DNA from: Amorphophallus konjac
Lineage: Eukaryota; Streptophyta; Magnoliopsida; Alismatales; Araceae
Length of the DNA: 64,000 nt
Direction: 5' to 3'
Assembly (NCBI GenBank): GCA_022559845.1
Contig: CM040117.1
Span: 13,416,856 to 13,480,855 of the forward strand
The notes under the pieces are model-generated. The model saw only the letters and a list, made by a program, of their open reading frames with translations, was not told the DNA's origin and made no database searches. Positions within the stretch are counted from its first letter, which is position 1. Each line of letters starts with the position of its first letter. Shown here in pieces: positions 10,264 through 21,200 of this stretch. The position numbers were made by a program, and so were the translations under genes.

Positions 10264-11400
10264 TTATTGGTGCTGGACTAGTTGGGATGTATGGGTGTGC
10301 AATTTTGCACGTCCACAGCCTCTCGGATCGCTGCTAGCCTCTGAGTCCTCTGCTCCTGAGCCTCGCAGAGTCCCAAGTACTCGGCCCAGATCCCAGCTAA
10401 CCCGGACATCCAGAGCTTGCGTGGGAAGCCGAGCGCGTGGTAGCCCTGGGTGCAGTCTCTCAGCCGCTGTCTCATACCCTCCGGAGAAGGAAGAGGGTTG
10501 CCTTGCAGGTAGCCCCGGGCTCATTGGAGCAAGGCGGCACCCGCGCTCACATCCAACAACGGCTATAGCGGGGAGGCAGATGTAGGCCACTCAATCCCCA
10601 AGCCCAGGGAGAAGTCGCGTGACGCGGCTAGCACTCCAGTAGAGCCTGCATAACCTCAACAAACACCAAAGGGAGTGAGCAATACATGTAAAACTTCCTA
10701 CAATAAATAATGTGGAAAACTTGAGAAAAGATAGTTTTCGTTCCTTACCCAGAGCATGTCCCTCCGCGCCAGCGGCGCCACCCGTCGGGGTCGGGGAAGG
10801 CAACGGCTCCTCCATGCCAGTGGCGCCACCCACCGGGGTCGGAGAGGGTAGTGACTCCTCCATGACTCAGTCGTCTCCAGTAACCACGGGTGGGAGAGGA
10901 GGCTCCTCCGGGTCGCTCTCACCCGGGGCCGATGTGCGCTCCTTGCCTAACTCCGAAGCTACATACAACCCAAAAGCATTGGCACCCCACCATAAAGCGT
11001 AAACAAATGCCAAATGGGGAGGGGGAGAACCCCCATATACCTCTGAAAGTAGTCCCCATCTCAGCCTCCTCGCTAGAAGGGGCCCCAGAAGAGGAAGAGC
11101 TCGAGCTCAAACTCTCCTCCATCTCCATGGCCAAGCTGCTATTGCCCGGAGAGCCTGACGAAGCCGCCGACGAACTCCCGGAGGTGGCCAAACTAGAGGC
11201 CCCTGCAAGTCAACAAAGCAAACGAGGACACTACACAACCCAGCCTCATACAAAGACAACTCTCCAGTTAAGGGTTTCGAACAAGACACTCACCAGCCGG
11301 GGGACTCCCCTCTGAGACCCTCTCAATGTCGACGATCTCCTCGTCTCCCCCAGTCAAAGCCGCTGTAGTAGGCCCTGTAGATTCTAAGAAATCCACTTAG
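10264..11400 (-). pseudogene. Possible exons of an unidentified multi-exon gene
   Basis: On the minus strand three segments look like exons bounded by GT/AG: about 11294-11370, 11041-11202 and 10749-10958. They encode acidic, serine/proline-rich sequence. The last contains a duplicated 48-bp unit (16 residues, MEE.LPSPTP.GGA.G) and an in-frame TGA just before it. Further down, 10278-10475 gives a helical frame with WAEYLGLCEAQEQRTQRL. The style resembles the variable tail of the antisense frame at 30538-31826, but I found no PMD core. Splice phases do not join cleanly, so this is tentative. Confidence 0.3.
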
Positions 11401-12176
11401 AACAATTAAAAGGAAAAAGAAAATGAATAGAAGAATGGGAAAAGAGGGAGAAAAGGGGAGCATGAGAGGATGCTAAGGGGAATGTGATCGCCAGAGACGC
11501 GAGGGCCTCAAAGGATATAACAAATAATCAACGGAGGGATAGCGATATAAATACCTTAAATGCGGGGGAGATTGTGAGTGCACCTTCTCTTTCTATCGGC
11601 CGGCCGATGAAGAGAGTTTTCCTTGATTGATTACCCTTGCAAAATTAACAAACACCAATAAACAAACATGGATTAGAAACCAAGATGTGTAGCATCAAAT
11701 CCAAATGTAAATATGGACATAGAAAGTATGGATATGAACACACCTTATTGGTGTTTGGCCTTTAAACCCCTATGCAAAAGGGTAGGTAAAAGATGATGTA
11801 TAATGAAGAATAGAGGGAGATGTGTAAGTGTTGCACTATGGAGATGTGCTAGAGTGCACAATAGGGGAAGATCTCAATAAAGAAATAAAAGAAAAAATGA
11901 TATGATGCATGCAATTAACTAAAGCAAAAATAAGAGATAGGAGGGGAAAGCTTAGTGGTTTTCTCCAATTTGGCTTCAAGCTAGGATGAAGATCTTCAAT
12001 GGAGGAAGAAGAAGATGTAGAACTCCATGGATGTAGAGGCTTCAAATCTTCAAGAGGAAGAAGAACTCCATGGATGAAGCTTTTAGGTGCATGGGATCTT
12101 CCTCCTTGAGCCTTTGGTCCGGCAGCACCTCCTCTTGAATTGATCTTGATATTTTTTCACAAGGGAGAGAGAGATT

Positions 12177-12186
12177 CTATTTATAG
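12177..12186 (-). promoter_or_regulatory. TATA box of LTR A
   Basis: CTATAAATAG on the minus strand, at the same relative place as 62116-62125 in LTR B. Confidence 0.55.
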
Positions 12187-12194
12187 GGTTGAAA

Positions 12195-13545
12195 TTCAAA
12201 ATTAATTCCAAGGGAAATTAGGAAAACATGTTTTAGTGGGATTTGGAAGAGATAAACATTAGGCAAGTGTCCCTTCAACATTGGAAAGTCATAGGAACCC
12301 TTTCCCAAGTGAAAAAGAAGGTTAAATGAGAAAAGGAAGGGAAATTTGCAATTAATTCCAAGAGAAAATAAGAAAACATGTTTTAGTTGGATTTGGAAGA
12401 GATAAACCTTAGGCAAGTGTCCCTTCAACCTTGGAAAGTCATAGGAACCCTTTCCCAAGTGGAAAAGGAGGTTAAATGAGGAAAGGAAGGGAAATTCAGA
12501 ATTAATTCCAAGAGAAAATAAGAAAACATGTTTTAGTGGGATTTAGAAGAGATAAACCTTAGGCAAGTGTCCCTTCAACCTTGGAAAGTCATAGGAACCC
12601 TTTCTCAAGTGGAAAAGGAGGTTAAATGAGGAAAGGAAGTGAAATTCGGAATTAATTCCAAGAGAAAATAAGAAAACATGTTTTAGTTAGATTTGGAAGA
12701 GATAAACCTTAGGCAAGTGTCCCTTCAACCTTGGAAAGTCATAGGAACCCTTTCCCAAGTGGAAAAGGAGGTTAAATGAGAAAAGGAAGGGAAATTCGGA
12801 ATTAATTCCAAGAGAAAATAAGAAAACATGTTTTAGTTGGATTTGGAAGAGATAAACCTTAGGCAAGTGTCCCTTCAACCTTGGAAAGTCATAGGAACCC
12901 TTTCTCAAGTGAAAAAGGAGGTTAAATGAGGAAAGGAAGGGAAATTCGGAATTAATTCCAAGAGAAAAATAAGAAAACATGTTTTAGTGGGATTTAGAAG
13001 AGATAAACCTTAGGTAAGTGTCCCTTCAATCTTGGAAAGTCATAGGAACCCTTTCCCAAGTGGAAAAGGAGGTTAAATGTGGAAAGGAAGGGAAATTCAG
13101 AATTAATTCCAAGAGAAAATAAGAAAACATGTTTTAGTTGGATTTGGAAGAGATAAACCTTAGGAAAGTGTCCCTTCAACCTTGGAAAGTCATAGGAACC
13201 CTTTCCCAAGTGGAAAAGGAGGTTAAATGAGGAAAGGAAGGGAAATTCGGAATTAATTCCAAGAGAAAATAAGAAAACATGTTTTAGTTGGATTTGGAAG
13301 ATATAAACCTTAGGCAAGTGTCCCTTTAACCTTCGAAAGTCATAGGAACCCTTTCCCAAGTGGAAAAGGAGGTTAAATGAGGAAAGGAAGGGAAATTCGG
13401 AATTAATTCCATAAAAAATTAGAAAACTTAGTTTTGGTAGGATGGAAAGGGGGATCCTTCCTCCAAGTGTCCTTTCAATATTAGGAAGCCATAGGAACCC
13501 TCTTGCAAGTGAAAAAGGAGTGTAAGTGAGGAAAGGAATGGGTGC
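12195..13545. repeat. 150-bp tandem repeat, about nine copies
   Basis: TTGGAAAGTCATAGGAACCC recurs at 12281, 12431, 12581, 12731, 12881 and then about 13032, 13182, 13332, with a diverged copy near 13472. Each unit also holds GGAATTAATTCCAAGAGAAA and ACATGTTTTAGTTGGAT. Central copies are very similar and outer copies more diverged. As 150 is a multiple of three, a minus-strand frame stays open. The array lies within U3 of LTR A, immediately upstream of its TATA box. Confidence 0.93.
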
Positions 13546-13564
13546 TGCTGGAGTTCAGAATTGA

Positions 13565-13830
13565 ACAAGAATTGACGACCTTGGTCAAGGCGTTAATTAA
13601 AATCACGACTGGGACAAAGGCGTTAATTCACGGATTTAATTTTAGTAATAAAAATTTTCTATATTTAAAAATGATGAAGAGACGCCTGAGGGAGAGGCGT
13701 TATTTAAAAACACGACCCAAGGAGGGTCGTTAATTCTTATTTTTCTGTTTTGGAAACCAGAAAATTCCAGAAACTGACACCTTTGCCTCTAGTCGTCCTT
13801 TCTTCAAAACGCGCCTCAGACCAGGCCATT
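13565..13830. repeat. Cluster of short inverted repeats in U3 of LTR A
   Basis: Short stems recur next to CGTTAATT: GACGCCT..AGGCGTT near 13682, ACGACCC..GGGTCGT near 13711, and ACGACCTT..AAGGCGT near 13574. The stems differ in sequence but keep complementarity. Confidence 0.55.
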
Positions 13831-14051
13831 AATTAAAACATGCCCCACTTCAAGTCGTGAATTCCAAAAAATAGAGAAAACTGCCCAAAAATTTCAGAAA
13901 AATAGGGGAAAATAAGAAGAGAGAAAAAAAGGGAGAAATCTAATAAAATTGGGGAAAATAACTCAAACAAAGTTAATTGGAGGGTCAAATTGGGGCATTA
14001 CAAGGTAATACGAGATGCACTCACAGTAACGTCAATTTTGGCGTGTCTACA

Positions 14052-14064
14052 GCTGCCCCGCCTT
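14052..14064 (-). promoter_or_regulatory. Polypurine tract next to LTR A
   Basis: The minus strand reads AAGGCGGGGCAGC directly before TGTAGACACG. Position and composition fit the plus-strand primer site used before a 3' LTR. Confidence 0.5.
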
Positions 14065-15114
14065 GGCGTCTGCTTTGCAAGGGAGCAGAGCAAACTGAAA
14101 AGTAGATGCCAAGGTGTGATGAGACACGCAATCAACATCACTTGATGAGAATGAAATCAAAAGCTCGAGATGAAGCAATCCCGGGAAATTCAATGAAATC
14201 AACGATGTTTGGATAAGAGGAGGAGTGTGCACGCGGGCACGAAGGAGAATGATCAACTGTTGGCACTCAAAATATGATCATTTGGCAACCAAGCCGCAAA
14301 GATGAATGATACGGCCCACTGAAACACAGAAGCTGATAAAGATCAACTTATCAAGAGAACCCCTCAAGCTGACGAAGCCCTGAGCCACCTTGAAGGGAAC
14401 GTCGGGGACTTTACCTCGGGAGAGTCGAAGTGAACCCGCAACCAACCGGCAGCTCGATCAAGCCTGCCCAATGATCCGGCATCGACCTCGTCATGCCGCT
14501 ACCCCACATCCGTCACCCGACCAAGGACGACGGTCTACCCAATGACTCTCCTAAGGTGGAAGAATGTCCTCAGCTATCCGCAACAAGGGGCCGAAGGTTC
14601 TGTCAGCAGAAGACCCCGATTACCCGGCACGGGTTCAGCTTCCCGCCATAGTGGGCCCGTTAGTGGCCGATTGATCACCGTTCAAGGTGGAATTGCCCAG
14701 GATGTAGCATCATCCTGCAAGGAAGCTTCGAGCACGAGTCCGTCTCAGCCAGAAGCACAAATCACAGTGCCGAAGACTATGTCAGCAGGACACCCATGTG
14801 CTCGGACCAGACACACACGAAGTCTTGTTTAAGGCCGTTCGTCCTATCAAGAGCTTCGTCAACACCCCATCAAGGCCCTTCGATGGCCAGGGCGAGGGAA
14901 ACAGTCGACGGGACCTTCCGGAATCATCTCCGGGCCCACCGGACTGACACGCCAAGTGAACAGGTTAAAACGGCGCCGTCAAATCGGCGCGCCAAGAACA
15001 AAAGGGGGTGTTCCCCCGGCGCCGTCAATCCGGTGCGCAAAGGCATAATGGGGCCTCTCCCGGCGCCGTCAACCCGGCGCGCCTCTTCCTGGGGCGCCGA
15101 ATTAACCTCAAGGC

Positions 15115-15122
15115 TATATATA
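15115..15122 (+). promoter_or_regulatory. TATA box of plus-strand Tat LTR
   Basis: GGCTATATATAGCCTG at 15112-15127 is itself a dyad centred on the TATA element. Confidence 0.5.
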
Positions 15123-16273
15123 GCCTGTCGGAGGATATATCAAGGAGATCGGGGGAGAAGAGGCGGAATCAAAAAGAAAGAAAAAAGAGAATTAGAAAGA
15201 AAGGGGGGAGGTCCAGGGAAGAGTCGGAGGGGGTTCTTCGATCTGAAGAGTCTTCTGTCCGAGCTCTCGGTGGCCCACACCCTGCTCCACCCGAGTCTCC
15301 CAGAATCGGAGAAGAAGAGCATCTGTTCCTTATCTCTCGAGGTGGGTTTCCCGTGTTTCATCCGGTGAATCCCTCTGTTCCGCTTTGGGTTTTCTTCCTC
15401 TGGCATAATGTAAGTGAAGGAGGGGAGGGGCGATGACATGAGCCTCACCTCCCCTCCCTCACGATGATTCTTTTCCTCTTTTCGTTGTAATGGGTTTCCC
15501 CTGTTAATGGAAACGGCGGCCGAGCAACAATGCTGGCGCCGGAATGTATATTCTCTACTTATCTGTCTGTTTCCTTTCTTTTATGAATGAATGGAATGGA
15601 ATGTGAGTCTCTGGCCGATGCCACATTTTCTCTTTCTTCCCTGTTGGCTCCCCCTTTTTTCCTTACAGCCGGTGAAACGGTGCCGTGCGATGATGCCGGC
15701 GCCGTGGAGGATGAATGCAGAGCACCGTGGGCTTCCCGTGTGAATGACTTCCTTCTTGTCTCGTCTTCCCGATGCTTTATGCCCTTCTATGGTAAGGGCT
15801 ACATTGATTCCCCTCCCCGGGGGTTTTCTCTTTCGGCCGAATGCTAGGAATCTTCACCGTGTAAGGTGTGTCAATATATGGGTTCCTCCCACCTGTCTGG
15901 GCCGCCCTCGTAATACCCTTTCTGTTCTTGACCATGAACAGAGGGAAGTAAGGGAGCCCCTACATGCTAGTTATTATTTTCCGAACATTCCTTGACGAAT
16001 GTTTCTTTGATTCGTGAATATGCATATGCGTGAACGTACGTATATCTACGGGCATTAGTTCTGGCCTACTGGTTATGCGAACGACCTCACAGCTCCGTTC
16101 TACTGTTTCATTAGTGCGAATCGGTAACCCAGGGAGGGGGAACATCCCCCACTGTTCCGCTTTGATAGCACTCTGTCCACCGGGGACCGTCCAGCAGTGA
16201 CGAATCTCCTATGGACTAACGAGTGAATAGCAAACGGGTTAGTCCTGACATCTCAAATCCACAGTCCCTAAGG

Positions 16274-16465
16274 GACTTTGCCTCGTAGGCTGGCCCTCGG
16301 GGTTCCCTTCTCTACTCGGTCGTCCCGACTCGAGTAGTGTGGTGATTCGGGTTGCGTGCCCCTCGTAGGCTAGACCTCAGGGTTTTCGCTCCCATATCGA
16401 GTCGCCTCACTCACTCACCGTTACCAACGGACTCGGTGCCCCTAGCAGGCTAGCCCTCAGGGTCT
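16274..16465. repeat. Three-copy direct repeat, about 78 bp apart
   Basis: CCTCGTAGGCTGGCCCTC near 16283, CCTCGTAGGCTAGACCTC near 16362 and CCTAGCAGGCTAGCCCTC near 16440 are diverged copies separated by CGAGT-type spacers. Confidence 0.7.
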
Positions 16466-16819
16466 TCCTATCCGTTTGGGTCGGCCGGCCGCCGTTGCGC
16501 CACCCGGCTTTTAGGGGTTTACTCCGCCACGTGAGTACTCCCTACGTCTCCCCGACGATCCTTTGGGATGGGGAGATGCTGCCGAAATTTCAGCTCGAAC
16601 GAGTCTAAACTCGGAACAATCGCCGCGCTCGAGTCCGGATCTCGCGCGAGCCCGTGATTTGACCTTTGGATGACTCGGGACCGATTCGATGAATAATCAA
16701 CTCAATAAATTTTCAAAACCCTCCAAAACCTTTTAATAAATTCATGAATAAACTAACGAAGCTCCTGTTTCCTTGAAATCGGGTTAATTCGGCGCGTTCA
16801 TGCGCGATAACGCCTTAAA

Positions 16820-16910
16820 ACGGCGCGCCCTTCCCGGCGCGCCCTTTCCGGCGCGCTCTTCCCGGCGCGCCCTTTCCGGCGCACCCTTCCCGGCGCGCCC
16901 CAACTCCCCA
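16820..16910. repeat. GGCGCGCC-rich short repeat
   Basis: CGGCGCGCCCTTTC and close variants recur about every 14 bp six times. Similar CGGCGCGCC and GGCGCCGTC blocks surround the U3 at 14970-15105. Confidence 0.8.
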
Positions 16911-17716
16911 CGCCGTTTTAACAGGCTGCCCCTTTTACCTACGGTTCTGGCACCGTTTTAAACCTTTCACCTACGTTTCAGGGCGCCGTTTCAAGTGTTT
17001 TATCCCCTGTCTTCGCGAGCACTGCACCGGTTTCGTTCCGAATCGTGTCGTCGCATCATTCCAACCCTTCTCCCACTTATGGGATGACTTCCTATGCTAA
17101 TTATAGAGGGATGCAAGTTCCTCAACCAAATAAACTAAATAAAATTGGCATGTTCAAGCTTGAATCGATACGCCTCGAATCCTTGCCGTTATGCCCTAGT
17201 CCACACACTCATATCGCATTAACGCATGCCCGAATGTGTGCATCCTTGGTATATCAAATAACATTGCCAGAAGGTCAGGTTACGTCTGATTGGAGGCTTC
17301 GTTACGCGTGAAGGTGGCCTTCGAGCTTAAGTCCTCCGCCGTGTACCAGGGTCCACCTTAATAAATCGTGCGTTTTCAACAGTATCATCCTGCATGATCA
17401 CTTGCCTGCTCCGTACCCCTTATCCCGGCTTCGATAGCCCGATATCTCGGCAATTAATCAAAGGTGTTCCCTCCTCGTGGGGGATGTAATTAACGCCATA
17501 GCCTTTATGGTATGGCGGACTGCTGGTCCCGACCGAACCTCACATTCGCCCGACATGGGTCAGAGTGAGCGCACAATAAAATCGTCACTCATGTAACTGG
17601 CATGCCTACGTCATCAATCAGTCAGTTGATTACCAGTTAGTCAAATGGTTGATCGATACGCGAATGAAAAGAAAGGAATGAAAAGGCGAACGAAAGAAAA
17701 GGTCGCAAACATAGTC

Positions 17717-17735
17717 TGGCATGCCCGGTGGGACC
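17717..17735 (+). promoter_or_regulatory. Primer binding site of plus-strand Tat element
   Basis: TGGCATGCCCGGTGGGACC follows the inferred LTR end by five bases and precedes the first gag ATG (17831) by about 100 bp. It matches the PBS on the minus strand at 4819-4837 at 18 of 19 positions. Confidence 0.7.
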
Positions 17736-18280
17736 AGTGTCACCTTTCATCTCTTTGCCGAGATACTCGGGCTTCGAAGCCCTCTCAAAGACTACTGATT
17801 ATCGCCTTGTTTGATATTTCAGTGCAAACAATGACGACTCACGGGATAACCGGCGTCGGCTTCAGTCCTGCGATCGTCACCAGACACGCGCAAGGGTACC
17901 TGGCGGTGCCCATGGAATTTGGTAGCTTTCCTCCTGCTGTGGGCTTCCCCAACTTCTTGGGGTTGGCCTTTGTCGACATGCTGGAAGTCGAATCCACGGA
18001 ACCTGTCGAGGAAACCGTGAAGGAAGTGGAGCCTCTGAAGGCTCCCTGCTGCGATGGTTCGCTCAAGAATCCGGCCCCGGCCGCTAGCTGCCTGGTGCAC
18101 CACGTTGTACGTGGGATGCACCCCACTGTCATCAACAGACGCTCTGGAGGACGTCAGTGTCGCCAGGATCGCAAGAATACTGCTGTGATCACCGGAACTG
18201 TCTCTCAGTCTGGGAAGTCAATGCTGGTAGGAGGCATGTGCGTCTTCCTCGATGGACGCACGGCACGGGTGACCCCAGAC

Positions 18281-18283
18281 TGA
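18281..18283 (+). other. Premature TGA in gag
   Basis: The frame is open on both sides (17831-18280 and 18284 onward) without any shift. A CGA to TGA change would explain it. Confidence 0.85.
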
Positions 18284-21200
18284 GTCATCCCCAACATCCC
18301 TGTCCACAACACCTATCAAGCCCTCGCTGGAAGGAGGGCAGAAAGAGAAGAAGCCGGCCCCTATGGCCAAGGAAGCTCGACACTCAAGCCGAAAAAGTTC
18401 AAACAGGTGTGGGTTCCCAAGCGGACCCAACCTGCCTACCATCTGACACCCATCCGCCGCCGTCCTATGAACGACGAGGCGGGAGCGAGAAGAGAAAGGG
18501 GCTTGTCCCTGACGAATGAAGAAGAAGTGGTTGCGGATCCCCCGCGCCGCAGAAGTTTCCGGGCTGCTGCCCGCCAAGCCAACGTCCCAGTCACGGGACG
18601 AAGATTCCAACATCCGGCCGACAGAGCTCGGCTGGCCTATATCCCTCCTACTGGAGGTCGACAACTATCCCCCATACTCTATCAAGGGCGGGGTCAAGAG
18701 GAGGTAACCTGTCTGATCAGGAACTACTTTCGAGGGCTGGGCAACCCCTCGCTGGGTCAGCAGCGACTGATGCAGACAGTCGCCACTGACGAAGACTACT
18801 TCCCATCAGTGGCGGATGAAGAAGATATGGAAGATAGAATGATGGTGTCGTCGGTCGACGACAATGGATATGATGATGGCTTTGAGATCGAAGCCGATGA
18901 AGCCTTCCCCGAGTGGGAAGAAAGAAGAAGAATTTCTGCGTTCGAGAGGCTGACCTTTCCGCAACAAGCAAGGCGGAGGGTCCATCGACAAAGAAGAAGG
19001 ATTCAGGTTTTCACTTGCAACATGGCTGGCGTGTCTAGCCGATATGGGGAGCTCCCTGAAGACCCCCAAGAACTGGCTCAATTGGCCGTACGGCCGGGGC
19101 CAACTACCCGCAGGACAGAAGTAGCAAGAGGGCTTCTTACAATGATGAAAGAGAAACAGCCCCAGGTCTTCCTCCATTGGGATGATAAAGCCCCCGTCTT
19201 GACCGCTAATGTGGTGACGACGGAAGAAGAAGACGACGTACTCCTCGACATCCTGCCTGAGGGTACGTCCGGGGAGACAACAGAAGGTGTCCCCACCACT
19301 ATAGATCCATCAGTCTTGATGCTGCTGCAAAAATATCAACGGGAAATAGATTCCCTGAAGAAACAGCTGATGGAAAAAACTGAACACTCATCGGCCTCTA
19401 AACCACCCGAAGTCCAGGGTGAATCATCCCGGGGAGCGGCTCGTCGAGACGACCCTCCACCGCTTTATACACTACCCCAGCCGTCAGAACCAACCATGAC
19501 GATAGCACAACAGCGGCCGCCACAGCCTCAGCCGCTGCTACCTCCGGTGCTTCCTCAGGTGCACCCAACACCCCCGCTGCTGCATCCTCCACAGGCGACC
19601 ACCTTGGTCACCCCATACCTGCAGCCAGCACACTTCTATCCAGAACCGGTTGACCCCACGGTCGTGAACCGGATGATAGTGGAAAGGATGATCGAGCTGA
19701 AGCTCGCAGAGAAAAGCGAAGGCGACTACGTCGCATTCGATGCCTATCGGGTGCCCTACCCGCAACACAATGCATCTAAGCGACTTCCCCCGGGAGTCAA
19801 CAAGCCGCCCAAGTTTGACAAATTCAATGGGCAAGGCTCCCCTAAAGAACATATTGCATATTATATGACCGTTATGGGTGATCTGGCCACCGACGAGTCG
19901 TATCTGCTGAAATTCTTCGGGTCCTCGCTGACGGGGCTCGCTTTCGAATGGTATTCCAGTCTCTCGGCCGGGTCAATTAATGACTGGTCAGATATGCAGA
20001 GGAAGTTCAGAGAAAGATTCCATGTCACAGAGAGGGAGGTCACAGTGGCCGAGCTCTATTCAACAAAACAAAGGGCAGATGAGACCGCCCTTGATTACAT
20101 CAAGAGGTGGAGGAACCTCGGAATGAGATGTAAGCGGCCTCCGCACCAGGAGGACGCTGTGCAAATATGTAAGCAAAATCTCAGGAGGGAGGTCCTGGAA
20201 AAGATGATTGGTATGGAAATACGGTCGTTCGACCGGCTGAATAATGTGGTGGCTGAGGTGGAAGCTTTTCTAGCCAAGCCTGTCCCGACATCAACTGCAA
20301 GCATAGCCCAGAAAGGCAAGGCGACGGAACGGCGCCCCGTACCTAAAGAAGCGAACGCGCTTGATATCAAGGCGTTCATACAACAGAAGGAGAAAGGCAA
20401 GAAAGCGGCTCCCCCGCAACCTGCGAAAGCTCCAGATGATAAAGAAGGTCCTTCACTGAGGGACAAAATGAAGAAAGCTTATTCCTTTCCAAAAGACAAG
20501 ACCCGAGTCCTGTTCGATTGGGTAACAGAATACAACATGGTCACTCTGCCTGAACCAAGGAGGCCGGAGGACCTAAAAAGAAAAGACAGTCCAAGATTCT
20601 GCCCCTACCACCAGATGTTGGGACATCCAATCGAAGACTGCTATGTTTTCAAAGACGTCATCGAAGGGATGGTGAAGAAAAATGAGATAGAGCTGGGAGA
20701 GTACAAAGTAGACCCCCCTCAGCCACATGAAGCCCCTCTTAGGAGGGCAGCAGTCAACATGATCTCACTCTACCAGGCATTACCTGAGGAGATCTCTGAA
20801 GCAAGCACACGGAGCACCTACGAAATCCATTTCCTGGAGCCCATGAAGGAGCAGCAGGGGTGGCAGCAAATCCCTGTGAAGCACAAGAAGAAGAGGGCAC
20901 CCCGCCCAAAAGAGGGGGAACATATCCGTGGCATTACACCCCGGCCTGCTCCTCCAGTGGTAGCACCCGTATGGGTCACTCCACCTACAGCTGTCAGAAT
21001 ACATACGCCTAACAGGAGGAGACAAACTCCGCTGCCAGTAATCAAGGAAACCAATCCTGGGGTCCTTCGACTGCAACACTTAATTGAAGGGCTAGATGAA
21101 TATGTACAGCCCGAACTGAAACCTCTGCTGGTACGGGACCACGTCCCATGGCAGGAGCTGGAGCAACTCTCACTTAGGCAAGGGGAGGAAGCTGAAGCAG

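Larger units (their letters stand above)
11480..14051 (-). mobile_element. LTR A (minus strand), Tat/Ogre-type
   Basis: The minus strand starts TGTAGACACGCCAAAATTGA at 14051. LTR B starts TGTAGACACGCCATTCTTGA at 63023. A TATA box CTATAAATAG lies at 12177-12186. The segment 11480-12190 is homologous to 61497-62125 of LTR B, sharing GTGATCGCCAG, GGCCGGCCGA, CTACCCTTGCAAAA and TTTAAACCCCT in order. The upstream flank (14052-14064, minus strand) reads AAGGCGGGGCAGC, a polypurine tract, so A looks like a 3' LTR whose element body is missing. The lower end is not resolved. Confidence 0.6.
14258..17711 (+). mobile_element. Probable 5' LTR of the plus-strand Tat element
   Basis: The right end is fairly firm: ...GCAAACA at 17711, six bases before the PBS at 17717. 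The left end is a guess (TGTTGGCACTC at 14258). Inside are a TATATATA box (15115-15122), GC-rich blocks with repeated GGCGCGCC (14970-15105 and 16820-16910), a three-copy repeat (16274-16465), and the conserved block at 16570-16590. No matching 3' LTR is visible in the window, so the length of about 3.4 kb cannot be confirmed. Short open frames inside have no recognisable product. Confidence 0.5.

Noticed and set aside
12177..13359. Minus-strand frames with a 50-residue repeat (KGHLPKVYLFQIQLKHVF)
   Set aside because: A 150-bp period keeps the frame open; stops separate the blocks and the array lies in an LTR U3.
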